The translations under genes and the position numbers were made by a program. From Shewanella litoralis (GTDB taxonomy: Bacteria; Pseudomonadota; Gammaproteobacteria; Enterobacterales; Shewanellaceae), in contig NZ_WSRZ01000008.1 in assembly GCF_009828585.1 (NCBI RefSeq), forward strand, positions 62,001 through 126,000: a stretch of DNA of 64,000 bases. The letters run 5' to 3'. Under the pieces are notes generated by a model. That model made no database searches. It was not told where the DNA came from and saw only the letters and a program-made list of their open reading frames with translations. Positions 19,493-26,912 of this stretch are shown here, piece by piece; the first letter of the stretch is position 1; every line of letters starts with the position of its first letter.

Positions 19493-20688
19493 ACTTTTAC
19501 CAGAGGTTTAATTAACACTTTTTTCATCACTCTTTGCCAGTTTCCGCCCATAAAACGATCGCGATCAGATGATTTAAAGCGCGCTTTTTTCAGCGCGTCG
19601 TCGATGCGGCTCATGCGATCGATATGATTAAACTCTGGGATCACTACGTGTTTAGGTTCTACATCAAAACCGAGTACGTTTCTACTCTGTAAGCTGTGCC
19701 ACCAGTCGAGATACTCTTTTACCCCTTCGCTATTATTGTTATTTAACGCTAATAAATTTTCTTGGCCCCGCAGCGGAAAATCGTTGGCTATCGCCACACA
19801 ATCAACACCACCGATCTTGGCGACATATTCAAGCTGGTCGATGTAGTCTTCTATGGTTGGAGTGGGGTTGTTTGTTAGCCAAAAACTCATCATAAACACT
19901 CCAAACACCCCCCCCGTGTCGGCTACCGCTCGGATCACTTCATCAGATGAGCAGCGTGCATGATTGACAAAGTGCCTGGCTGCGCCATGACTGAGCACGA
20001 TGGGCGATTGGCTCGCCTTAGCGGTATCAAGTGCGGTTTGTTCACTTGAGTGGCTAACATCGATAAGCATGTTTCTTTTGTTAAGCTCGGTAATTAGCGC
20101 ATGACCGGCGGTCGTAAGAGGCTTATTAAGGCCCTGTTTGCCATTATTGTCTAATGCGCCACCCGCGAAACGATTGCCATAGTGATGAGTAAGTTGTAAT
20201 ACACGTAAGCCCTGCTGATGCAGTGACTCTAGTTGCGGCCAAAGTGGAGGATTTCCATTAGCTGAAATGCCATCGGCTTCGACACAGTCTGCCCCTTGGA
20301 TTTGAAAGTACACTGCAGTGCGTTGTTGCGCGCGAGCCTTGTCGATATCGGCGCCCGTGAGGCCTTGCAAGTATATCTCTGGATTTTCGTTAACGGTTTT
20401 GGCTGCTTGTTTTATGCTGTTAATACAGGCTTGATAGGTGCGTTTATAATTTTTAGTGCCATCGCTTTGCTCGATGGTTTCTATGGCAGAAATGTCAGCA
20501 ATAAAAGCATCGAGTTTAGATGCTTTAACATCATTGATGTCGTTGGGTAAAAACGATAGACCGTCGACATACAAGCGTGGGAATTTGGCAGCCCAGGTGG
20601 GCATTGAATAGAGTGGGCTTAATAATGTGGCTGCTCCAAGGCCTTTTATGATGTGGCGGCGTGTTGGGTTGCAGACTTTTAAGGTCAT
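19480..20688 (-). CDS. membrane dipeptidase, peptidase family M19
   Basis: This 402-aa protein belongs to the zinc-dependent renal dipeptidase family. Visible family features are the QIQGADCVE stretch, LQLTHHYGNRFAGGALDNNGKQGL, the metal-ligand segment MLIDVSHSSEQTA and LSHGAARHFVNHARCSSDEV. The N-terminus has a twin-arginine-like signal (TRRHIIKGLGAATLL), then PTWA-A, which suggests export by Tat after folding with its metal. AAGGAA precedes the ATG. It is separated from csdE by 39 bp and may be co-transcribed with it. The substrate is unknown. Confidence 0.9.
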   Translation of the reverse strand: MTLKVCNPTRRHIIKGLGAATLLSPLYSMPTWAAKFPRLYVDGLSFLPNDINDVKASKLDAFIADISAIETIEQSDGTKNYKRTYQACINSIKQAAKTVNENPEIYLQGLTGADIDKARAQQRTAVYFQIQGADCVEADGISANGNPPLWPQLESLHQQGLRVLQLTHHYGNRFAGGALDNNGKQGLNKPLTTAGHALITELNKRNMLIDVSHSSEQTALDTAKASQSPIVLSHGAARHFVNHARCSSDEVIRAVADTGGVFGVFMMSFWLTNNPTPTIEDYIDQLEYVAKIGGVDCVAIANDFPLRGQENLLALNNNNSEGVKEYLDWWHSLQSRNVLGFDVEPKHVVIPEFNHIDRMSRIDDALKKARFKSSDRDRFMGGNWQRVMKKVLIKPLVKVKKG

Positions 20689-20727
20689 TATTATTCCTTA
20701 GTTGAGGCCGATATTAGCGGCACTTTT

Positions 20728-21225
20728 TTAGGTGACACTCTCTTTGGCGTGACGTTTTATTGCTTCGGCTAATGCATTGAGGCCATTGGTTCGTGACGGA
20801 CTTAGCTGACCACTGAGGCCTAATGTATCGAAGTACTGCGTCACCTCAAATTGGCTGATTTGTTCGGTGGTTTTGCCCTGGGTTGCCACAAGTAAAATGG
20901 CAATCAGTCCTTTAACTATCCGCGCATCGCTGTCAGCGAGGTAAAAATGCTGGCCGTTGTGCTGATGATGATATAACCAGGCCTGGCTTTCGCAACCTTT
21001 TACCTGAGCATCAGCTTGCTTGAACTCATCGGCTAATGTGGGTAATTGTTTACCGAGTAGCATGATGTGACGATATTTTTCTTGCCAGTTTTTAGCTTGC
21101 TCTATCTGGGTGACTGCCGTTGATAGCTCAGCAGGTAACGAGATAAATAACTGACTTTCTGGTGTATTAGTTGCACTGATTTGGGTCATTAACTGTGTTG
21201 TCTCATAAAGCGTGTAAGTTGCCAA
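20728..21225 (-). CDS. csdE: cysteine desulfurase sulfur acceptor, SufE family
   Basis: CsdE takes persulfide sulfur from the desulfurase CsdA and passes it on for Fe-S cluster or other sulfur-transfer reactions. The family cysteine lies in VKGCESQAWL, about residue 78, and the RIVKGLIAILL helix is typical. It begins 1 bp after the csdA stop, the classical csdA-csdE arrangement, so the two are translated together. 165 aa. Confidence 0.92.
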   Translation of the reverse strand: MATYTLYETTQLMTQISATNTPESQLFISLPAELSTAVTQIEQAKNWQEKYRHIMLLGKQLPTLADEFKQADAQVKGCESQAWLYHHQHNGQHFYLADSDARIVKGLIAILLVATQGKTTEQISQFEVTQYFDTLGLSGQLSPSRTNGLNALAEAIKRHAKESVT

Positions 21226-21226
21226 G

Positions 21227-22486
21227 TTATAACAATAACTCTTTTACCGTAATTAACGCATGAATAAATTGATCAATATCTTGCTTATTAGTATAGATGC
21301 CAATTGAAGCGCGGCAGCAGCCGGCTAAATTAAGATCGCTCATCAGTGGCATGGCACAATGATGGCCGCAGCGAACGGCAACCGCCTGTTGGTCTAGTAA
21401 TATGCCAACATCTTGGTGATGCTCATTAGCGAGGTTAAACGCCACAGAGCCAATATTATTCTGCAGTGGATTATCTGCAATACCGTACAGAGTTATGTCA
21501 CCCAAACTAAGCAGTTGCTGTTGTAAATAAGCCATTAACTGTTGCTCGTGTGCTGCGATATCTTGGCGCGGTAGGCCCTGTAAAAATGTGATTGCAGCGC
21601 CTAAACCTATGACTTCTGCAATGGCGGGTGTGCCCGCTTCAAGCCTGTTTGGCACCTCACCATATTCAGTACGATCAAAGCTAACGGTTTTGATCATCTC
21701 GCCGCCAGTGAGCATGGGGGTTAATGCATCTAGTTGTCCAAAGCGACCATATAAAATGCCTACACCAGTAGGGCCATACATTTTGTGGCCTGAAAACACA
21801 TAAAAGTCGCAATCAATGCGTTGTACATCGATATCAAGGTGAGCAATAGCTTGGGCGCCATCAACTAAGGTTAGTGCACCGGCATTTTTTGCCTGGGCTA
21901 TTAAGTCGTTAATGGGGTTTACGGTGCCTAACGCATTAGACACGTGGCATAAGGCAACGAGCTTTGGTTTACTTTGCAGTAATTGCTCATATGCAGTGAG
22001 ATCAAGCTGCGCATTGGCTGTTAACGGGATAGGTTTAATGATGGCCCCAGTGCGTTTCGCAAGCTCTTGCCAGGGGACTATGTTGGCATGATGCGCTGCA
22101 GTATCAATTAAAATAATATCATTAGCTTGTAGCTGTGCAGTTAAGCCGTATGCCACCATATTGATTGATTCGGTCGTGCCGTGAGTAAAGATAATTTCTT
22201 GCGGCTTTGCGGCATTTATAAAGTGGCCAACCTGCTGGCGCACTGCTTCATATTGACTGGTGGCCCGAGCCGATAACTGGTGCGCGGCGCGATGAACATT
22301 GGCATTGTTGAGCTGATAATACTCATTCATTGTATCAATCACAGCTTGAGGTTTTTGGCTGGTTGCTGCGGTGTCTAAATAACATAAAGGATGATCGCCT
22401 AGGGTCTGCTTTAATGCCGGAAATTGATCGCGAATGGCTGGGTGATCAAATGGCGCTTGCAACGGCAATGGGGATATCGACTTCAT
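21227..22486 (-). CDS. csdA: cysteine desulfurase, SufS/CsdA family
   Basis: This PLP-dependent group-II desulfurase converts cysteine to alanine and an enzyme-bound persulfide. The PLP lysine is in DFYVFSGHKMYGPTGVG, the histidine-rich IDTAAHHANIVPW and THGTTESIN motifs are present, and the catalytic loop cysteine is in VRCGHHCAMP. I chose the start at 22486 (MKSISPLP) because the longer frame starting at 22522 begins inside the upstream gene's terminator hairpin. Pairing with csdE, and the absence of sufBCD here, favours csdA over sufS. Confidence 0.93.
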   Translation of the reverse strand: MKSISPLPLQAPFDHPAIRDQFPALKQTLGDHPLCYLDTAATSQKPQAVIDTMNEYYQLNNANVHRAAHQLSARATSQYEAVRQQVGHFINAAKPQEIIFTHGTTESINMVAYGLTAQLQANDIILIDTAAHHANIVPWQELAKRTGAIIKPIPLTANAQLDLTAYEQLLQSKPKLVALCHVSNALGTVNPINDLIAQAKNAGALTLVDGAQAIAHLDIDVQRIDCDFYVFSGHKMYGPTGVGILYGRFGQLDALTPMLTGGEMIKTVSFDRTEYGEVPNRLEAGTPAIAEVIGLGAAITFLQGLPRQDIAAHEQQLMAYLQQQLLSLGDITLYGIADNPLQNNIGSVAFNLANEHHQDVGILLDQQAVAVRCGHHCAMPLMSDLNLAGCCRASIGIYTNKQDIDQFIHALITVKELLL

Positions 22487-22504
22487 GAATATGGGGTTCT
22501 TTAT

Positions 22505-22545
22505 CAAAATAAAAGGCATCAAGATCTTCAGTGATCTTGATGCCT
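22505..22545 (-). terminator. terminator of the aldo/keto reductase gene
   Basis: AGGCATCAAGATC at 22514-22526 and its perfect complement at 22533-22545 form a 13-bp stem with a 6-nt loop, followed on the minus strand by TTTTATTTT. It ends the tas-like gene 40 bp after its stop and lies just before csdA. Confidence 0.9.
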
Positions 22546-22585
22546 AATGCAAGGTTTTGTCGGCAATTAGCTTAATGCAGCGAGT

Positions 22586-23626
22586 TTACGGACAAGGAAA
22601 ACGATACAGTGTTGATAGTTCATTAATCCTAACCATCAACTCAGTCGACAAAGTCACTTTATGGCTGTCGATATTTTGCTTGAGCTGGTGCAGTCCTGTT
22701 GCGCCGATAATGTTTGATGCCACAAATTTGCGACTATTAACAAACGCTAAGGCCATTTCTGTTGGGGTTAAGCCAAACTCACGTGCCAGGTCGATATAGG
22801 CTTGAGTCGCCTGTAATGCAACTGGTGTGCTGTTGTAACGAGCAAAACGTTTGTATACCGTTAAGCGCGCGCCTTCCGGCCATTGATCATTTTCATATTT
22901 ACCCGTCAACATACCAAATGCCAGTGGCGAATAAGCCAGTAATGGTACGTCTTCACGGTGACTGATTTCAGACATGGCAATCTCGTAACTGCGATTGAGC
23001 AAGTTATAAGGATTTTGCACACTCACAATTCGCGGTAAATCGTGTTTTTCAGCCAGCTTGAGGTATTTCATAAAGCCCCAAGGGGTTTCGTTCGAAATAC
23101 CGATATAGCGGACTTTACCTTGTTTAATCACTTCAGCGAGGGCTTCAAGGGTGTCTAAAATAGGCGTGTAATGTTCGTCTTCATCGTGCTCATACATCAT
23201 CTCGCCAAAGAAATTGGTATTTCGGTCTGGCCAATGCACCTGATATAAATCGATAGTGTCGATTTGCAAACGGCTTAGCGAGTCATCAACGGCTTGATGC
23301 ACATTGCGCCAGTCTAGGGCCATATTGTCGCGAATATAGTCGCCTTTAATGCCTGGGGCGGCAATTTTACTGGCAATGATCAGTTCATCACGATTACCCT
23401 GGGCTTTTAGGTAGCGACCTAAAATACGTTCGGTTTCACCCTGGGTGCTGGCTTGAGGTGGCACAGGATACATTTCGGCGGTATCAATAAAGTTAACACC
23501 CTGGCCAATGGCATAGTCAAGTTGAGCGAAAGCTTGTGCTTGGGTATTTTGCTCACCCCAAGTCATTGTCCCGAGGCAAATTTTACTGACCTCAAGGGTT
23601 GAATGTCCAATACGTTGATATTCCAT
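22586..23626 (-). CDS. tas: aldo/keto reductase, Tas family
   Basis: The protein is a 346-aa NADP(H)-dependent TIM-barrel oxidoreductase resembling E. coli Tas in length and sequence. The family tetrad is visible: Asp and Tyr in NFIDTAEMYP, Lys in IIASKIA, His in YQVHWPDRN. The C-terminal NIIGATGLHQLKQNI helps bind the cofactor. The start at 23626 is fixed by an AGGAGG ribosome-binding site 7 bp upstream; a longer in-frame start 51 bp upstream is ignored. The physiological substrate is unknown. Confidence 0.93.
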   Translation of the reverse strand: MEYQRIGHSTLEVSKICLGTMTWGEQNTQAQAFAQLDYAIGQGVNFIDTAEMYPVPPQASTQGETERILGRYLKAQGNRDELIIASKIAAPGIKGDYIRDNMALDWRNVHQAVDDSLSRLQIDTIDLYQVHWPDRNTNFFGEMMYEHDEDEHYTPILDTLEALAEVIKQGKVRYIGISNETPWGFMKYLKLAEKHDLPRIVSVQNPYNLLNRSYEIAMSEISHREDVPLLAYSPLAFGMLTGKYENDQWPEGARLTVYKRFARYNSTPVALQATQAYIDLAREFGLTPTEMALAFVNSRKFVASNIIGATGLHQLKQNIDSHKVTLSTELMVRINELSTLYRFPCP

Positions 23627-23769
23627 TATCTTCCTCCTATGGAATGTACTTAATTTGAGGCTACCAAGCTTTTGCATCCTTGCAAAGCGCTATCAAACTG
23701 TTAGGAGAAGACTGCTTAAAAAACACTCTAAAGCAACGCGTGCGGGAGATTAATGGAATGCTTTTTAAG

Positions 23770-24282
23770 CTATAAGTCCATTATCATGGCGATTTCACAG
23801 GCATCGTGGCCGGTTTCACCTAAATGCTGACAGTGGTTAAAACCGAGTTTTTCGTAGAGCGCTAAGGCTTCAACTAACACTGCTGTGGTTTCTAAATACA
23901 TCGATTGATATTGCTGTTTTTTAGCAAACTCAATGCATTGCTGGGTGAGTTTTTTGGCCATGCCCTGGCCGCGGATAGCGCGGCTAAAATACATTTTTTG
24001 CAGTTCGCACACGCCGATATTCCCCGCAAGCGCTGCAACGCCGGCGCCGCCAACGACCTTACCTTGGTATTCAATTACCCAATATTGTGAGCCTTGCGCT
24101 TGATACACCTCACTTAAGAAGTCGAGGGTTTTATCAGCCACGCTAAAGCCTTTGTCTGGGGTTAAGCCGTATTCTGCCGACACTTCACGAATAACCGCAG
24201 CTATCGCGGCATCATCTTGCGCTGTGAGTGGACGGATTATGGCATCGATGCTGTGGCTTGAAATATTAGAGTATTGAGTCAT
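23770..24282 (-). CDS. GNAT-family N-acetyltransferase
   Basis: This is a small (about 170 aa) GNAT protein. The acetyl-CoA-binding motif A is in QKMYFSRAIRGQGMAKKLTQQCIEFAK, and the C-terminal ALALYEKLGFNH is typical. It overlaps the end of yjjX, so the two are co-transcribed. The start could be 24282 (MTQYSN) or 24297 (MRNYLM); neither has a strong ribosome-binding site and both overlap yjjX, consistent with translational coupling. The acceptor substrate is unknown. Confidence 0.88.
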   Translation of the reverse strand: MTQYSNISSHSIDAIIRPLTAQDDAAIAAVIREVSAEYGLTPDKGFSVADKTLDFLSEVYQAQGSQYWVIEYQGKVVGGAGVAALAGNIGVCELQKMYFSRAIRGQGMAKKLTQQCIEFAKKQQYQSMYLETTAVLVEALALYEKLGFNHCQHLGETGHDACEIAMIMDL

Positions 24283-24838
24283 TAAATAATTCCGCATTAA
24301 TAAAAGGGGTCATGGCCAGTAACAGCGCCTGAGTATAAATGCTTTCTCGAGTGGCTAAACCTTGGGTCAGTAAGCCTATCGCGCCGCCTTTTTGTTTAAT
24401 ATTTTGGGTGCTAAACATTCGGTCCATCACATGGCCAAGTTCTTCTCCAGCGGCTAGAGCATCATATACGCTCGGCGGTAAGGGTAAGTTGGCACTTCGG
24501 CCGACCGATAAAGTGCCATTACTGATAATCGCTATATATGCAAACGTGGCAGGGCCATGATCGAATTGGTCAACGCCGCCTTCCATTGCCACATAAAAGT
24601 CGGCAACTTGTGCCTGTTGTTGGCAATAACGAGCACGATTAATGGCGCCTAGTTTAGTTTCGGCTTCGGTCATCGGTTGTTCTGCCACTTGCGAGGGAGC
24701 ATGCATACCTTGGCAGCGCACAGTGCTGTTAGGGTAATACTGCGCAATGGCGTTTTTAGCAGCATTAATTTTTACCGGATTGTTAGAGCCGACAATAATA
24801 TCGATGCAGTGAAGGTTGTCGTGTTGAGTTGTTGTCAT
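24266..24838 (-). CDS. yjjX: inosine/xanthosine triphosphatase
   Basis: YjjX hydrolyses non-canonical purine nucleotides such as ITP and XTP to keep them out of nucleic acids. The IVGSNNPVKINAAKNAI start, the YVAMEGGVDQ stretch and the HVMDRMFSTQNIKQKGGAIGLLTQGLATRESIYTQA-type C-terminal region (about residues 135-172) identify the family. 190 aa is slightly longer than the E. coli protein, from the N-terminus. The ribosome-binding site is weak. Confidence 0.92.
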   Translation of the reverse strand: MTTTQHDNLHCIDIIVGSNNPVKINAAKNAIAQYYPNSTVRCQGMHAPSQVAEQPMTEAETKLGAINRARYCQQQAQVADFYVAMEGGVDQFDHGPATFAYIAIISNGTLSVGRSANLPLPPSVYDALAAGEELGHVMDRMFSTQNIKQKGGAIGLLTQGLATRESIYTQALLLAMTPFINAELFNDSIL

Positions 24839-25112
24839 AAGTTGTCGTTATTCGTTATTTGTTATTCAAGATTGAATTTATCGGTTAGTGATATTCACCA
24901 CTTTGTGCTGTTTTAGGTGATGTTTTAATTTTTTAGCTCACATAATATTTTTACATAATCATTATAAATAACAATAAAACAATGCTTTACGATTTTGGTA
25001 TGAAATCTGCTTAGTGATAGCTATCAGGTGAAGATATGTATTAGTCAGTTTACGACTAAGCTTACGTATCAGCCTATTCTATTTCGAACCTCTTTTAAAA
25101 GGAATTTAACCT

Positions 25113-25916
25113 ATGTCTATTCGTATTGCGACCATTAGCCTAACTGTAGGTTTAGTATTAGGTGCGACGATTTTTGGCGCGTCATACACTGAAGCTGAAT
25201 CGATATTCTCGTTAACAGATTCTGCCGACGTTAATGCGGAGCTAACACATACCCAACAAAAAATGACCCTAGACAGCCAATCACTAAACCAATTAGTCGC
25301 TAATACTGGCGCGGGTAAATTAATTGTTAAAGGTGTCGAGGGGCAAACACACATTGAAGTCACCGCAGATATTTATACCGACAAAGACAGCGACGATGTT
25401 GAGATTGAATTAACCCTAAACAAGCAAGGCGACAATGCCATGTTTGTTGCCGATATTGAGTCTAACGGTTTTATGGAGCAATCTCCTTTTATCGATGTGT
25501 TACTGACGGTACCAGCGGCTCTAGCGCTAGAGATTACCGACGGTTCTGGTTCTATTGAAATAAGTGATGTTACGGCCGCCATTACACTCAAAGATGGCTC
25601 CGGCAGCATTGTGATGGACCATGTTGGCGCGGTGAAGTTAGCTGATGGCTCAGGTTCGATTAATATGAAAAATGTGAGTGGTGATGTGACTTTGCAAGAT
25701 GGCTCAGGCTCTATCAACATTTCACAAGTGACTGGTGATATTGAGGTGAGCGATGGTTCGGGCTCGATTAATATCGACCAGGTTAACGGTAAAGTCACCA
25801 TTAGTGATGGTTCTGGTGGCATTAATGTCAGCAATACTAAAGGACTTGAGATTGTCAGCGCAGGCTCGGGTGGCGTGAATCATCAGCATATCGATGGACC
25901 GATTATCGTCAACTAG
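25113..25916 (+). CDS. exported DUF4097-like protein with DGSGSI solenoid repeats
   Basis: The 267-aa protein has an N-terminal hydrophobic signal (residues 5-23). A beta-rich domain (about 50-140) of the DUF4097 putative-adhesin type follows. From about residue 143 there are seven tandem repeats of roughly 18 residues, each starting D-G-S-G-S-I; the last two are degenerate (DGSGGI, AGSGGV). Such regular short repeats predict a right-handed beta-helix or solenoid. The function is unknown; surface or periplasmic structural roles are possible. A strong AAAAGGA site precedes the ATG. It stands alone, divergent from yjjX. Confidence 0.82.
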   Translation: MSIRIATISLTVGLVLGATIFGASYTEAESIFSLTDSADVNAELTHTQQKMTLDSQSLNQLVANTGAGKLIVKGVEGQTHIEVTADIYTDKDSDDVEIELTLNKQGDNAMFVADIESNGFMEQSPFIDVLLTVPAALALEITDGSGSIEISDVTAAITLKDGSGSIVMDHVGAVKLADGSGSINMKNVSGDVTLQDGSGSINISQVTGDIEVSDGSGSINIDQVNGKVTISDGSGGINVSNTKGLEIVSAGSGGVNHQHIDGPIIVN

Positions 25917-26048
25917 TCATATTGTGCGTTGTTGTTTTGATTGATTTGAATAAACAATCAGCAAAACCTGCCTATCTTGCAGGTTTTGTTTTAAAGCCAA
26001 AATTAATCGTGGCATGATGCGACATTGATTTGGCAAGGATAAACCACA

Positions 26049-26837
26049 ATGGCAAAGAAGTATTATGTAGTTTGGGCAGGGCGCGAAACGGGTATTTTTA
26101 CCAGCTGGGATGTGACTAAACGTTCTGTTGATAAGTTTCCTCAGGCTAAATACAAATCCTTTGCCACTGAAGCAGAAGCAAAAGCGGCTTTTGCCAAGTC
26201 GCCGCACAGCAGTATTGGCAAGGCTTCCGCTAAATCATCAGGCACTAAAACGACAAGCACCAAGGCGAAAGCGAGCACCAGTACTGCAACCGAGGCGTCT
26301 AACAATGCGGTACTGTCGCAGTTTGATGTAGTGATTTACACCGATGGCGGTTGTGAGCCCAATCCGGGTAAAGCGGGTTCTGGTATTGCAGTATATCGTC
26401 AAGCTCAGCTTGCCGAGCTATGGTATGGTTCATTCAACCCTAATGGCACCAACAATACCGCAGAGCTTAATGCATTACATCAAGCCTTATTGATGGCTAA
26501 AACGGCATTAGATGCCGGTCATAGCGTGCAGATTATGAGTGACTCGCAATATTCAATTAAGTGTATTAGCGACTGGGCTTACGGTTGGAAGTCAAAAGGC
26601 TGGGCCCGCAAAGGGGGTGAAATCGCTAACCTAGATATTATTAAACAAGCGCATGAACTTTATGATGCGATAAAAGATAAACTCACCATTCAGCATGTTG
26701 CAGCCCATATCGGCATTGAAGGTAATGAGCTCGCCGACAGAATGTCAATCTATGCCATTGATCAAAAGCACACCGCTTTTAGTCAATTTAAGCCACCATT
26801 GGATATCGGTAAAATATTAGCATTGCGTACAGGCTAA
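26049..26837 (+). CDS. ribonuclease HI with N-terminal viroplasmin (hybrid-binding) domain
   Basis: The first 45 residues (AKKYYVVWAGRETGIFTSWDVTKRSVDKFP) form a caulimovirus-viroplasmin/RNase H hybrid-binding domain like that of eukaryotic RNase H1. A Lys/Ser/Thr/Ala-rich linker (about 55-90) leads to a complete RNase H domain. Its catalytic acids are seen as Asp in VIYTDGGCEPNPG, Glu in TAELNALHQAL, Asp in IMSDSQYSIK and Asp in GNELADRMS. It should degrade RNA in RNA:DNA hybrids. It is distinct from short E. coli-type RnhA, which is probably encoded elsewhere. Monocistronic; terminator follows. Confidence 0.94.
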   Translation: MAKKYYVVWAGRETGIFTSWDVTKRSVDKFPQAKYKSFATEAEAKAAFAKSPHSSIGKASAKSSGTKTTSTKAKASTSTATEASNNAVLSQFDVVIYTDGGCEPNPGKAGSGIAVYRQAQLAELWYGSFNPNGTNNTAELNALHQALLMAKTALDAGHSVQIMSDSQYSIKCISDWAYGWKSKGWARKGGEIANLDIIKQAHELYDAIKDKLTIQHVAAHIGIEGNELADRMSIYAIDQKHTAFSQFKPPLDIGKILALRTG

Positions 26838-26855
26838 TGACTGATCATCACGGAC

Positions 26856-26882
26856 AAAAAAGCCGGATTGCTCCGGCTTTTT
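26856..26882. terminator. bidirectional terminator
   Basis: AAAAAAGCCGGA, loop TTGC, then the complement with a T run. It separates the convergent RNase H and M1 aminopeptidase genes. Confidence 0.9.
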
Positions 26883-26912
26883 ACGTTTTAAAAGGCTTTT
26901 AAATTAAAGCTA

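Noticed and set aside
22487-22522. Longer start for csdA
   Set aside because: The start codon would be inside the terminator hairpin of the upstream gene.
24950-25030. Fur-like sequence (ATAATCATTAT) and TGATAGCTATCA palindrome before the DGSGSI protein gene
   Set aside because: The match to the 19-bp Fur consensus is incomplete and the sequence is very AT-rich; the short palindrome is within chance expectation.
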